From assembly GCA_001792895.1 (NCBI GenBank), contig MARA01000011.1, forward strand, positions 372,001-436,000: a DNA stretch of 64,000 bases. Reading direction: 5' to 3'. The DNA comes from Lentinus brumalis. Taxonomy: Eukaryota; Basidiomycota; Agaricomycetes; Polyporales; Polyporaceae. The translations under genes and the position numbers were made by a program. Shown piece by piece: positions 45,641 through 58,162 of the stretch (positions are counted from its first letter, which is position 1; each line of letters begins with the position of its first letter). Below the pieces are notes generated by a model. That model worked only from the letters and a program-made list of their open reading frames with translations, did not search any database and was not told the origin of the DNA.

Positions 45641-46414
45641 TGGCTGCCGAAGGGCACATCGAGCAACAGCACGGGCAGAGAGACGAGGAAACCGACGAGA
45701 GGACAGGGCAAATGAGCGAATAAGTAATGCCAGTTAATGCCCGACGCTGTCCCAGCTGCAACCCTAACCTCAGCCAGCCACCTCGGAGCGCTCGTCCCTG
45801 CTTCCGGCTTTGATCCCACTCTACGCGTCGCTCGACGGGTCGGACGTTATAACGACGCGCGATCGTGATGTCCAGAGCGCAGGGATCCCAATATCAATAC
45901 TCCAGGTTGTACGACAAATTCCATAGAAGTAAGCCCACCTCTACAGGAGCGACTGAGGTCACGACGCATTACTTAGTGTACCAAGTAAGTAGTACCAATG
46001 CTCGTCTGCCGACCTCGCCGCTGTTCTGAGACAGCCACGGTGTTGTTGGAGGAAGACTCGCCATGCCATGCCTACAAGGAGAATCTTCCCTCGGCCTGGC
46101 TACTGGTCAGTACTTCAGTACGGTCTTGTTCTAGCGTCAAAAAACCTGTAACCACCTGATCATCTGAGAAGTTTCCCCAATATCCCCTCAACCTTCTCTG
46201 GCAGACTCTCGCAGGCAGGATGAATCATGAACCATCAAAGTTTGAGAGCCACATGTCTTACGACCGACTCAATTCTCAATCAGCTCCAATCACAATATCG
46301 AAGTCATCATCGGGCGCTCCACCCGAGCCATACAAAAGAGACATCCGCGTCCTCCGTAGTCCCCTGGGTCTCCCAGACTTGTTGCGGAGCCGCTAGACAT
46401 ACCTTTGGTATGGT
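45641..46414. promoter_or_regulatory. Divergent region PP2C / phytase
   Basis: 774 bases, no coding signal on either strand. Includes a partial palindrome TACTTAGTGTACCAAGTA near 45970. Confidence 0.4.
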
Positions 46415-48463
46415 ATGGCCTTCCCTACTCGTCTTCTCATTGCTCTCTGCGCAGCCTCTCTAGTCGTCGCCAAACCGCCCAGTACCGTTCACAGCGCGTC
46501 TTCGTACGCTGGCTCTACGGTCACTGCTGTGTTCCCGCCGCCTGATGCGACGGATACGTTCATAGATACCTACTTTCCTGGTCCAGAGGAAATTGGGTTC
46601 GCGGGACCCACCCCGAGTACGTTCGGTCCTCCCCTCATCTGTCTGTGTACTCTTACTAACCGACCGTTTGCACCATAGCGGGCGACGAGCCATTTGTGGT
46701 TGAGACGGCACCCGTCGCGCCTCAGAAGACTGATGTCTATCCTCTGGTAAACCCCGCAGACGCGGATGTGTCCTCGAAGAAGTCGTCGTCCTTCAACCCC
46801 ATGCAGTACTGGGGCAACCTTTCTCCGTGGTGGTCCGTCGGCGACTTTTTCGGCCTCAGGGACACCTCTTCCATCGTTCCTTCAGGATGCGAGCTGACCC
46901 AGGTGCACCTTCTGCACCGTCACGGGGCGCGCTATCCGGAGGTGGGATCGAGTCATGCCGCTTTTGCCGCGAAGCTTCACGCTGCTGCGAATTCGACCGG
47001 CTTCAGCGCTTCTGGTCCTCTCGACTTCTTGAACACTTGGACCTACAAATTGGGCGCGGAGTTGCTCACTCCCTTTGGACGCGAGCAACTGTAAGTTTCT
47101 GCCTTCGCTCATTTGCACAGAGAAGCGTCTGACCTCAGCTCGTCTAGCTTCGACCTCGGTGTCGCCTTCCGGGTCAAGTATGGGCATCTGTTGAACGGGT
47201 TCACCGACCTACCAGTTTTCCGCACAACTTCGGAAGGTATATTGTCTGCAGTACTACGTATGCGAACTACGATCTGACATTTACTCGCCCAGCTCGGATG
47301 GTTGACTCCGCGTGAGTTAATAGTGCACAGTCTGCGCCCGAGCTCGACTGAGTCAGGCACAGCCTCCATTTCTCCGCAGGTTTCTTTGGCATCCAGCAAT
47401 ACCAGACTTCCTACCACCAGTCGATCGCCATCGAGGACACGGGCTTCTACAGCTCTCTCAACCCCTGGGAGAACTGCGCCAACGCGAACAACGATGTGTC
47501 TGCCATTGGGTATGAAGCAGCCCAGAACTGGACCGCTATCTACCTGAAGGACGCCCTGCCGCGTCTACAAAAGTACATCACCGGTGTCGAGCTTGACTAT
47601 GCGAGCGTGCAGGCTATGCAAGAGCTCTGCCCGTACGAGACCGTGGCTCTTGGCTACTCTGCGTTCTGCGACTTGTTCACTGAGGAGGAGTGGAAGGGAT
47701 ACGAGTATGCCATCGGTGCGTTTGTCTGAATACCGTGATAGATGACTGTGCTGACAAGGACCGCAGATCTTGAGCTTTGGTACAGTTACGGCCCCGGCAA
47801 CCCTACCACTGCCGCGCAGGGCATCGGCTACGTCCAGGAGCTGGTCGCCCGTCTTACGCAGACACCGTTGACCGACTTTTTCACGGGCGTGAACCGCACT
47901 TTGGACGAGAGCAACGTCACCTTCCCTCTCAACCAGCCGATTTACGTCGACGCCTCACATGATACTGTCATCTCGAGCAGTGCGTCTGTCACTCCCATGA
48001 AGCGGGCCGTACTCACGGAAGCTTCACAGTTCTTGTCGCTCTGAACTTCACGACAATGGCGGCCAGTGGCCCCCTCCCGGTCGACAACATTCCGAAGAAG
48101 CAGGTACGCTTGCGACACACACCGTACGGTTCCATGTGTTCTAATTCTTCTCATCTTCAGACCTACGTCGCCTCGCGCATTGTGCCCTTCGCTACCCACC
48201 TCACCGGACAGGTGATGTCTTGCCCCGCATCCGACAACTCTGGCAACAAGGAGTCCTACATCCGGTTCATTTTGAACGACGGTGTCGTGCCCTTGACCGG
48301 CATTAAATCCTGCACGGAGAGCAAGGACGGCTTGTGCCCCGTGGACAAGTTCGTTCAGGGTTTGCAGGAACGCATTGCGGAGGTCGACTACCAGTACGAT
48401 TGTTTTGCGAACTACACCGTTCCCTGGCCCGACCCGATTATTGACGGGCGGATGAAGCAGTGA
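46415..48463 (+). CDS. Secreted histidine acid phosphatase (phytase-like)
   Basis: Extracellular phosphomonoesterase that frees phosphate from phytate or other organic phosphates. MAFPTRLLIALCAASLVVA is a signal peptide. The catalytic motif LLHRHGARYPEVGSSH (RHGxRxP) is intact, and the proton-donor motif is YVDASHDTVISS (HD type, typical of phytases). Other blocks: PWWSVGDFFGLRD, LTPFGREQL, FDLGVAFRVKYGHLLNGF, PVFRTTSEARMVDSA and NPWENCANANNDVSAIG. Conserved Cys pairs are consistent with secretion (IKSCTESKDGLCPVDKF). About seven introns. Ends at 48461-48463; about 600 residues. An exon junction near 47715-47770 is short but in frame. Confidence 0.92.
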
Positions 48464-48778
48464 AACCCCAGGATTGTTGACTAGTGATCGCAATATACTA
48501 ATACTCACATCTTCTTATGCCACTGTGGATTACAAGGCCAATTTCGTGTCTCCGTGACGGGCTATTACTCATGCTAGCGTCGATGCTGATGACCATGGCC
48601 ATTGATATTGACCATAGCCCGGGAGCGGCAGGAGGTTACGATCATGTGCGGCAGGGAGTGCGAACCCTAGGCTAGGGGCAAGCTATTTAGTCATCCGCGG
48701 TGCGTCCCGATCGTGGCGATATTTACGGAAGTCGCGCCAGGACTCCTCCTCCTCCTTCTCCTCCATCCCTCTTCCTCT
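48464..48778. promoter_or_regulatory. AFG3 upstream region
   Basis: 315 bases between phytase stop and AFG3 start, same strand. CT-rich tract (48740-48775) directly before the ATG. No TATA. Confidence 0.4.
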
Positions 48779-51341
48779 ATGCTTTCTCGCCACCTTCGCC
48801 TGCGCGCGGCTGCGCTCGCACGCCGACGGGCTGCGCCCGCCATTACGCCGACAAGATTTGCACGCCTATACGCTACGCCCTCTGACAATCACCCCACGCC
48901 CGACCGGAAGCCCCCGACCGACTCGAAGACTCCGGAGGAGAGCGGGAAGGACAAGGAGGGGCAGGTCGAGAACAAGCACACCGAGGGGAAGGATACCGAG
49001 CAGAAGGAGGAGCCGCTGAAAGGTCTGGAGGGCTTTTTCCAGCGGTACCACCAGCAACGGCAGGGGACGCAGCAGGAGACGGCCTCTGACAAGAAGTCCT
49101 CCCCGGAGAACAAGCAAGATGGGAGGCAGAGCAAGCAGGAGAACCCGAATAACAACCCTCTCAACCCCAACCAGCTGGCGCTCCTTGCTACCACTGCTGC
49201 CATCTTCTTCGCTCTGTCCTCGACTTCGTACCCTTCGGCAAGGGAGATTACATGGCAGGAGTTCCGGACAGCGTTCTTGGACAAGGGTCTCGTCGACAGC
49301 CTGACGGTGGTGAACCGCTCGAAGGTCCGTGTCAAGCTCCACTCGAATGCTACGGGCGCAATGTACCCGAACTCTGCTGCTGCCGGAGGAGAATACTACT
49401 TCTCCATCGGCTCCGTAGAGGCGTTCGAGAGGAAGTTGGACGAGGCGCAGAACGAGCTCGGGATCCCCTCGCACGAGCGCATCCCTGTATCCTACCATGA
49501 GGAGGTCTCCACCTTCAACTACCTCCTCAGCTTTGGCCCTACCCTCCTCTTCGCTGGTATTATGATCTACCTCTCGCGTCGTGCAGGCGGTGCAGGAAGC
49601 GGCGGCGGAGGCATCTTCAGTGTAGGCAAGAGCAAGGCCAAGATGTTCAACAACGAGACCGACGTCAAGGTCCGCTTCGAGAACATCGCTGGCATGGACG
49701 AGGCCAAGGCCGAGATCATGGAGTTCGTATCCTTCCTCAAGGAGCCTACTCGGTACGAGCGACTTGGTGCGAAGATTCCTCGTGGTGCCATCCTCTCCGG
49801 CCCCCGGGAACTGGTAAGACCCTGCTCGCGAAGGCGACCGCAGGTGAGGCCGGTGTCCCCTTCTACTCCGTCTCCGGCTCCGAGTTCGTCGAGCTCTTCG
49901 TCGGTGTCGGTTCGTCCCGTGTGCGCGACCTCTTCGCCACTGCGAAGAAGAACGCGCCGTCGATCATCTTCATTGATGAAATCGACGCTATTGGCAAGTC
50001 CCGTGGCAAGGGCAAAGGTTTCGGGGGCAACGACGAGCGCGAGCAGACGCTCAACCAGCTCCTCGTCGAGATGGACGGTTTTGGCACCCAGGAGTACGTC
50101 GTCGTACTTGCTGGCACGAACAGGCCGGACGTTCTCGACTCCGCATTGATGCGTCCGGGTCGTTTCGACCGTCACATCACTATCGACCGCCCTGACGTCG
50201 TCGGACGGAAGGGTATCTTCATGGTCCACCTCAAGCCTCTGCGCCTTTCCGACAAGCTCCCGCAGCTGGAGAAATTCGCGGAGAAGCTCGCTGTGCTCAC
50301 TCCCGGATTCTCTGGTGCCGATGTTGCGAACGTATGTAACGAGGCGGCGTTGCACGCGGCGCGTGTCGGCAACGATGCAGTCACGGAGGACGACTTCGAG
50401 GCGGCTATTGAGCGCGTCATCGTCGGCCTGGAGCGCAAGAGCAGGCTGCTCAGCCCCGATGAGAAGAAGACTGTTGCATACCACGAAGCCGGTCATGCCA
50501 TTTGCGGTTGGTTCCTTGAGCATGCGGATCCTTTGCTCAAGGTTAGCATCATCCCTCGCGGTGTTGGTGCACTCGGCTATGCGAAGGTAAGCTCTATCCA
50601 TTCTGTCAGCCGTGGCAATGTCTTGACACGAGTCGTACAGTATCTCCCTCCCGACCGGTACCTCCTATCGACACCTCAGATGCTCGACCGGATATGCATG
50701 ACCCTCGGCGGCCGTGTATCCGAGGAGATCTTCTTCGGCCATGAGAACATTACCACCGGTGCCCAGGATGACCTGCAGAAGATCACCAAGATCGCGTTCG
50801 AGGCTGTTGCGAACTACGGTATGAACGACGTTGTTGGACCCGTTAGCTATGGTGGCGCAAATGCGACGCAGGAGTCGTTGGTCAAGCCTTTCAGCGAGAA
50901 GACCGCCGAGATGCTTGACGCGGAAGTGCGCAAGATGATTGTGTATGTGCTGTTTTCATACACCTCTTGAATGGTCATCGGCTCACATCTGTACTAGCAC
51001 CGCCCACCGGCGGACAACTGAGCTCCTGACCGCGCACAAGGACGATGTGGAGAAAGTCGCGAAGTTGCTCCTAGAGAAGGAGGTCATCACTCGGTATGTC
51101 ACACTCCATTGATTACGAGTAGCTGCACCCATTGACTTCGTTGTGCAGCGAGGACATGATCGATTTGCTCGGTCCCCGACCATTTGCCAACCGCAAGGAC
51201 GCGATGGATAAGTGGCTGGAGGAGAACAGCCCTGAACGCAGTGCACCCCCACCACTAGAGAGCGTCGAGACCAACAATCCGCCAAGCGACTCGCCCGATC
51301 CTGCGCCAGCAGCGAAGCGTATAGAGGACGCGCGACCATAG
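48779..51341 (+). CDS. AFG3: Mitochondrial m-AAA protease subunit (AFG3/FtsH), with one apparent frameshift
   Basis: Membrane-anchored ATP-dependent zinc protease of the mitochondrial inner membrane, matrix-facing; degrades misfolded membrane proteins and matures ribosomal protein L32. The start [20 protein letters not shown] is a presequence; a charged linker follows. Two membrane spans, [17 protein letters not shown] and [20 protein letters not shown], give m-AAA topology. AAA domain: [16 protein letters not shown], Walker A (GPPGTGKT expected), [16 protein letters not shown] (Walker B) and [19 protein letters not shown]. Protease domain: [14 protein letters not shown] (zinc motif HEAGH). 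Frame shifts inside Walker A at a C run (49801-49805), one base short. Ends KRIEDARP at 51339-51341. Everything else is intact, about 810 residues. Confidence 0.93.
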
Positions 51342-51573
51342 TATTAGCAGCGATGCCTCCGTATGCATGTGTCGGCGTGATGTCTCATGGGATCTAATGG
51401 GAGCTGCTCACTTTGGACCTATCAAATCGCACGCAGTAGCTTGTATTCGACATTGTATCTATCCTACACCCGAACACCACTCGCAATAATACACCCCCAG
51501 CATAAGCGCATAAGTATTGTCGTAGTCCGTCAGCAATCAGTACAATAGTCTGGGGACGCCATCCGTCTAAAGG

Positions 51574-53945
51574 TCATAGGGTGTACCGGAATCCACTCCA
51601 CTTGTCGCCCTTCTCCATTCGAGCTGCCTCGACGCTCTCGAAACGACCGTTCTTCTCGTGAGCGTCCTTGTTGTCTACCCCTTCGATGATCTCATCGTGG
51701 TCACCCCGCTCTCGGGCGGCGTTCTGTCGTCTCAGGTATATGTAGAATGCGAGCGAGCTTAGCCACCCGATGGCAATGTATGCGAGGACGATGCCGTGAC
51801 CGAGGCGGTACCATGGCTTGTCGACCGCGCGGTACTAGTTGCAGAAGCACATGAGGATATGCACGGCGCGCCACGCAAACAAGGAGAGCACGTACGACGT
51901 TGGAAGTTACAGCACCGTTGAGGTTGCCCCATCCGATTGCCATTGCTAACGTCGCGCTCCGCTTGTATGAGCCTTCGACGTTGCTCGATACCCATGCTCT
52001 GCGATGTTTGTGAGTAACAAAAATACCACACTGGAAGCAGGATACTTACACTGAGTTCGCTGTAATATTGCACAAGCTGTCAGCGAGAACTTATAGAATA
52101 TGCGTCTAGTACGCACGAATGGTTGGGTAGATCGACCTAGAGCAACATGAGCAAACGTTCGACCAGGCGAAGGCTCGACTGCTTACGAAGCCGCAAGGTA
52201 TACCGCGAAATACGACAAGGACGGATTCTTCGAGCAAATGAGGATGATGTATCCCACAAGGCCTGAGACGAAGTTAGTTCATTCTGTCGGTTATCCGTTT
52301 TACCTCGTCTTACCGCTCCCAAATAGTCCCCTACATCGAAGGGTCAGTATGAGCGAATGTGTCGTCGAGGCTTAAGGTTACGCACAGGTTCAACCATGCT
52401 CTGCACTTCACCCGGTCGCCCCAGAAGCCAATGACGACGGTCATGATACATGCCCACGCGTATACAGGTACTGAGAGGAGATTTGCCACAGTAGCCTGGT
52501 ACCCGAGCTGGTTGATAATGCTCGGCGTGAAGAGCGAGAACGCGAAGAGCGGTCCGTCGCTACGCAAGGTGAGCAATCCAGGCCTATTTTTGAGCGGAGT
52601 GACACTCACAAGCCCATGTAGATGCCCACTGTCAGGAGAGTGTAATTATTAAGATAAATTGGCGAAATGGGAAAGTAAAATGGGTTACTTACTTGCTAGC
52701 CAGGTCTTCCAGTCGGCGAGACTTTGCCACACATACTTTGCCTTGAACGACTCTCCGCCAGCGCTGAACTTCATGTCGGCCTGTAGCCTCCGCACAACCC
52801 AAACGCCTAGAACGCGGAAGATGAGTTCAAACTCGAGACCTGATGCGGGCTGTGTTGCTCACGCTCGGTTTCGGTGAGGAACTTCGCGGTATCCGGGAAG
52901 TCAGACAGAATGAAGAATGAAGCGACCGCGCACAAGACTGTGAAGAGGCCTTCCAGAATAAAAATCCATGCCCAGCCAGGCTTACCGCCAAGACCGTCCA
53001 TTTTGGCGATAGCAGCAGCCAGAAGACCACCTGCAGGAAAATAACGTCAAAATGTCGAAGTATACACGGAATGTTAGGTTGCTACTGACTGAATGCACCA
53101 GCAATCGTTGCTGATGAGAAGAATACGCCTACGCGACTCCCCAGTTCATTGCGTCTGTACCAACTGCACCGATTGGACTTCAGGAGGGTGTGCGTGTATA
53201 TACGGCTGCATTCAAATTGCACATACCAAGACATGTAGAAAACGACGCCTGGGTATAGACCCGCCTCAGCGAGGCCGAGCAAGAAACGAAGCCCTGCCTC
53301 GACCTCAGCCAGATACTCTCATGCGGCGATTGCACGCACGTACCAAGGAGTCCAGCGTAGTTCGTGATGAATCCGTGAAAAGTCTGCGGTCCGCGTGTGA
53401 GCTTCCACAGTTGGAGGCACGGGCCCGATGCACCCCTTACCATCGCAAGGCCCCAAACGAGCATGATGAAGGAGAGCCACATTGATGGGCGGAGCGTCTT
53501 GAGTGCGACGTTGCTCGGGGGCTATATTCCCATGTCAATCCTGACAGCGTCCTTCGCAGACGATCGACGAACCTCAAAGAGGGAGTAAGGGAAGAAGAAC
53601 ACCGTCAGCGCAATGAGATATTGCTTGTCGGTGACCCCAATGTCGTCCGTCATCCCGTACAACTGACAGAAGCTCATCAGCGAAGCCACTATGTAGTCAC
53701 TGACGTCAACCAGCCATTCTCACCTTCGCGTTGCCGATACTTCCACGGTCGAGGAAGTTCAGTAGGTACAGAACCGCGAGCCACGGGACCACATGCCAAT
53801 CGATCCTCCGCATGAGCTTCCGCTCGTCGATGCCCGAAGTGTCGACCTCCGGCTGATAGATGTTCTCCACCGGAGCATCGCGAACCGCGACTACCTCTGG
53901 GTCCTTGAGCTCCTTCGAATGGCGCGAGACGCTTTCCGCGGACAT
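51574..53945 (-). CDS. MFS anion:cation symporter, allantoate permease-like (Dal5 group)
   Basis: Twelve-span plasma-membrane transporter of organic anions; family members carry allantoate, ureidosuccinate, nicotinate and related compounds. MSAESVSRHSKELKDP then DWHVVPWLAVLYLLNFLDR and GSIGNAKLYGMTDDIG, the Dal5-type TM1 signature. Further: FEVPSNVALKTLRPSMWLS, FLLGLAEAGLYPGVVFYMS, FFSSATIAGAFSGGLLA, PGWAWIFILEGLFTVLCAV, FSLFTPSIINQLGYQAT, IYPTIPNSVAWVSSNVEG and SATLAMAIGWGNLNGAV. Ends GDKWSGFRYTL at 51574-51576. About twelve introns. The start at 53945 is preferred over 54017 because it begins the conserved reading. Adjacent to UreD, same strand. Substrate not proven. Confidence 0.86.
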
Positions 53946-54574
53946 GCTTGACGAGGGATTGGGGATCAAGTCAAAGGCTGTCGAACGTTGTGGCAAGAGC
54001 TTTATAGCAAGCGGCAAAGTTGGGCGTACCTGCCGAAGATTACGGCTGTGACAACTCTCAAGGGACTCGGCTCATACACAACATGGGTCACTGGACCCCA
54101 GGTGCTATGGAGTTCCCCGAATTGCGGAAATAGGTATACACGAGAGATATCTAGGCGCGCGTGACCAAGCTTTACCGAGGCACAGATAAGACTCTGCGTA
54201 TACACCTGCGATACACCAAGGGCATGAGTATTGCGAATAGCCTCGTTGGCAAGTATGCAGGCGACCTACGGTATGCAATTCCGCTGTATCGCGGGCGATG
54301 TATATGCAATGCATATACATATATATCTCTGGCCAGTGGGCGCCGCTCTGCGCCGCTGTTGCACGCGGCCGAACGCCGTCTTGGTCCATTCGGCCAGGCG
54401 CGATTCCCCGAAGGTTACAGCGGAGCCCCGTTCAAGGAGCGGGTCGGAAGTCTGTCTGGCAGTGGTAACATTGTCAGTGTGTCATTCGCATCGCAGCAAC
54501 AGTGACGATGGAGCAGCTCACCCGCAACCGAGCAGCTCAGTAACAGTAGCAGGACGCGCATGTCGCGCCCCCTG
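53946..54574. promoter_or_regulatory. Upstream region of the allantoate-type permease
   Basis: 629 bases. Contains a dyad of alternating TA/CA (TATATGCAATGCATATACATATATA, 54300-54325). No gene seen. Confidence 0.35.
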
Positions 54575-55531
54575 TCAGGAAAAGGCTCTTCGATAGACGT
54601 CTACACCAAGGATACTCTCCAATTGTTTCAACGCGCTCCCGATCCAATTCTTGACATGTTCCGTCTCCTTCGCCGCCACCCTGACCACGCATCCGCGCCC
54701 TTCACATATCGGACTGAGCGACCAAAGAAGAGGTGGAGGTGCATGTTGCTTGAACACGGTGATTGCACCGTACGCGGCGGTCAAGTGGCGCATCATGTCT
54801 TCAAGCAGCGGACCATACATGATGAGTGTCGCATAACACGAATAGGGCGCGAGGGATTCGGCGAGTGTCCGAGCAGTGAGCGGTCCTGGACAAACGTCGT
54901 GTTCCTCGAGTAGCATGGCATCCCTCGCGACGCGCTTGTCTTCGATCCAGACTTCGTTCAAGCTGAAGTACTGTGAGAAGGCCCACTCCTCTCCCAGAGA
55001 CTTGCGTCCAGAGGTGATCCAGTCGAGCAACACGGCGGAAGAGTCCTTGCATAGATGGAGGGTTTGGATCTGTTCATACTTCGCGGCGCGGAAGCAGGTG
55101 ACGGGATCGGGCAGCAGGAAGAGTGCGCTTTCCGGCGCGACTCTTACGGTGAGCCTCTGGGTTGTCACAGATTGGAGTTTCGAACGGGCAGACAGGCGTT
55201 GGCCCGGTCTTGCTTTGAAGACCTTCGTTGATCCCTTGGATCACGCTGTAAGCAACTGTTCGGAGTCTTGTCAGAGTATCGATGTACTCACTTGAGACAA
55301 CAGTGCTAGCCGAGCCCCATCGTAGACCTCAACATCCAGTTGGACTCGATCCCCACCGACCAAGCCGCCTCCGTAGCTGAGCATGTATACGACCGACACA
55401 TCCGGCGACGGGAGTTGCGGTGAGAGGAGTTTGAGAGGATACGTCGCCGACATCTCAGAGAAGACGTTCGCATTTCCGTCGTTGTGCAAAACGACACGTC
55501 CATGTCCCTGTTCGAGCTTAGACGGTGCCAT
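54575..55531 (-). CDS. URED: Urease accessory protein UreD
   Basis: Binds apo-urease with UreF and UreG to insert nickel; cytosolic. MAPSKLEQGHGRVVLHNDG then YPLKLLSPQLPSPDVSVVY, MLSYGGGLVGGDRVQLDVEV, ARLALLSQ joined by an intron to GSTKVFKARPGQ, VRVAPESALFLLPDPVTCF (the LxxxPDPVxCF UreD signature), GRKSLGEEWAFSQYFSLNE and CYATLIMYGPLLEDMM. Ends GVDVYRRAFS at 54575-54577. About 300 residues, one intron (about 60 bases, near 55235-55295). UreF, UreG and urease itself are not in the window, as is usual for fungi where these genes are scattered. Confidence 0.93.
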
Positions 55532-57040
55532 AGACCATGGATGACGGAGAAAACAGTGCCCCAGCCACAGCCGCCATCTACTGATGCAAGCGCCCGTGCC
55601 GATTGGCGATAAGATCGGACGGCCCGATTCACAACTTCTTGACATACCAACTCCAACTTGACACACTAACCACCCGGAGAATCCCCACAGACGGACTGAT
55701 ATGATAGCATAGAACAAGCCGTACTCTGTACGCAAGATACAAATGCATGCTGTTCAGTAAAGAAAAGACACACTAACCACTTGCTCTAGCCTCTTCGCAA
55801 CTACGTAGTACTTACTCGTACTCTGATCGTTCGCAACTTTATCATGGCAACAGGATGACCAAGGTGTGTGATGGAAGAAGTATCTCAAGTAATATCCCAG
55901 AAATTCTGGGCTTCATTCGTCGAGTTTTCAACCTGTTTGTAGCGGTTCAATCACTCTTCTTGAGTTCCCGTAGCGATTGTAGCATGTCGAGCAGCAGTCC
56001 GAGGTTGACATGAACGTCGTCCGCATAGAAGAGCTTTCTATGGCTCGCACCATAAGTCGCATGCGAGTGTTCGTCTGCGGGTGCCTTGTAGGAGAGAACT
56101 ATCCATGAATTTTGGAATGTGAGCGCGTCCCTGCCATGCGACTTCCTAAGACGTTCCAATCAACACTGTATGAACAGCGGACGGACTGTGTCGACGAACC
56201 CGGTTTTTTTGCACCAAAATTCAATCTGTCGAAGGGCGCAATAGACTGACCCCAAATATTCGACTTGAACTTTAGCCTTAAAGATGTGCGTAATCAACGG
56301 TCAGTGTGTTCAGCAACTCCTGTCCCTCGAGCTCCAAAACAGTATTGGATCTACTCAGATGATGAGTACGCTGTCACTATCATGCAGAGTACGTCTCACT
56401 TGCAGTATCCGCCGCAGCTATGTACGCGAACGAATACATGATGCACTGAACCCGGCTTCTTGATATCCTCTGCGCGCTCCGCCACGATCATCACAGAATG
56501 AGGACAATCCTCGCCTCTTTGCAGTCGAGGACGGAAATAACGCGGCGCGCAGCATCAACAGGTTGAGCAGCATGTTTGATCGCGAGAAACCCTACATACA
56601 TACGACTCCAGTTCCAACAACAACTCCTATGTACAGACAAGCATAAGTCTCGTACCTGAATGGGCACATGCGAGCGGAGGTGGACCGGTGGTCGATGAGT
56701 CCGCTGAATGTCTCCATGAACAGAGGCATGGTCGTGTTTTCGTCGTCTATACTGATAATCTGCGACAACCATGGCAAATTGCAATGATGAGCAAAGCGGG
56801 CGGGCGTTCTGCATGTGAAGGATTCTGGAGGATCTGAGAGCAGGTCGTCGGTTCACTTAACCGTCGGGTGTTGGTCCCGCACTACGTCACCGCGGCGCGC
56901 GGTGTTGAGTATACACGTGGTTGTAAGCAGATCCAGAGCCCGATCCCCGACTTTTTTGGACGCCGGCGAGGCGGCTTCTTTGGCTGCTCTTTCACAACGC
57001 CCGCTACCTCCTCCCGACTTGAAAACTCTGATCGTTCGCA
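55532..57040. other. Unresolved interval with coding-like fragments
   Basis: 1509 bases between UreD and NIP7 starts, long for this window. On the minus strand there are several open segments with high third-position GC and plausible splice signals: IDDENTTMPLFMETFSGLID (about 56750-56655), VMIVAERAEDIKKPGSVHHV (about 56490-56405), then NTVLELEGQELLNTL (about 56345-56300), and a final open stretch WIVLSYKAPADEHSHATYG ending RELKKSD (56120-55947). No family recognised and no single reading frame model joins all of them. Could be an uncharacterised multi-exon gene or a decayed one. Confidence 0.35.
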
Positions 57041-57847
57041 ATGCGCCCACTCACGGAAGAAGAGAGCAAGACTGTCTTTACGAAGCTGGCCAACTACATC
57101 GTGTGTATCTATCGCGTTCACCGAGCATGATGAAAGCTCACATTTCGAGGCCAGGGCAAGAACCTGGTGCATCTCATCGACCGTCAAGATGAACCCCATT
57201 GCTTCCGCCTCCAGAAGGATCGCGTGTTCTACGTCTCTGAATCGTCAATGCGCCTGGCTATCTCCGTCGCACGACCAAACCTCGTGAGCCTCGGGACCTG
57301 CTTTGGCAAGTTCACAAAAGGTGGCAAGTTCAAGCTTCATATCACCGCACTGGACTACCTTGCGCAATATGCCAAGTACAAGGTTCGTCGCATGTCAGGT
57401 CGTGCATAACGAGCGACTTACAGCGGCGCAGGTGTGGATCAAGCCGAATGGTGAAATGCCCTTCTTGTATGGCAACCACGTACTCAAGGCGCACCTGGGC
57501 CGCATCACGGAGGACACGCCAGAGCACCAAGGAGTGGTCGTGTTCAGCATGAACGATATCCCACTTGTATGTCACATCTTCTTCCACACATTCCCCGATG
57601 CTTACCATACTGCAGGGTTTCGGTGTGACTGCAAGGTCGACAGTAGATACCCGGAAGCTCGATCCTACCGCCATCATTGTGTTCCACCAAGCGTACGTAT
57701 GGCCCTCACTTCGATTTGACAGCTGATTGAACTCGTCCCTCTTCTAGCGACGTTGGAGAGTATCTCCGAGACGAGGTGAGTTGTCTTATGCGCGAATGTT
57801 CTTCCGTCGTTTATTCAAGTGCATCGTTGCAGGAAACGCTGTTTTGA
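57041..57847 (+). CDS. NIP7: 60S ribosome biogenesis factor NIP7
   Basis: Nucleolar PUA-domain protein needed for 27S pre-rRNA processing and 60S assembly, partner of Nop8/Nop53. [20 protein letters not shown] joins [19 protein letters not shown], then [114 protein letters not shown] and [12 protein letters not shown]. The PUA domain with [13 protein letters not shown] is the RNA-binding part. Six introns, all GT-AG. Stop at 57845-57847. About 180 residues, exactly the family length. Confidence 0.96.
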
Positions 57848-58162
57848 TATCAGTGCCCTTGTTGCGTGAGGTATCTCGGAGTGCGTTTTTGGGTCGGATA
57901 TGAAGTGCTCGACCGTGTCCAAAGCGCGAGAGAGATGCATGTTGCGCAATCTGGTTTAGTAAGGGTCTCTCTGGGTTATTGGAAGCTTCCTGTACACCTC
58001 TGCATTGCATGTAATCTATTCATCCACGGCATTCCTTGTCAATATGAGTGCGCGCGCGATGTATGCACTACTACAAGCCTGCAGTAGTAGGTGTGCTCGA
58101 CACGACTGCCGCCCACGTCATAGCAGACCGTACACGTTTGCACGTGTCTTCGCCTCTCGAGT
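57848..58162. other. Spacer NIP7-SEC39
   Basis: 315 bases between two plus-strand genes. A CT-mixed stretch precedes the SEC39 ATG. No coding signal. Confidence 0.4.

Noticed and set aside
36634..45991. Repeated AAGTAAGTA in several intergenic regions (36634, 36785, 39901, 45983)
   Set aside because: Same sequence as a consensus 5' splice site and also occurs at real introns; four copies in 64 kb is not clearly above chance, and I could not count it systematically.
49567..50601. 344-codon minus-strand frame opposite AFG3
   Set aside because: Antisense shadow of the AAA and protease domains; no motif of its own.
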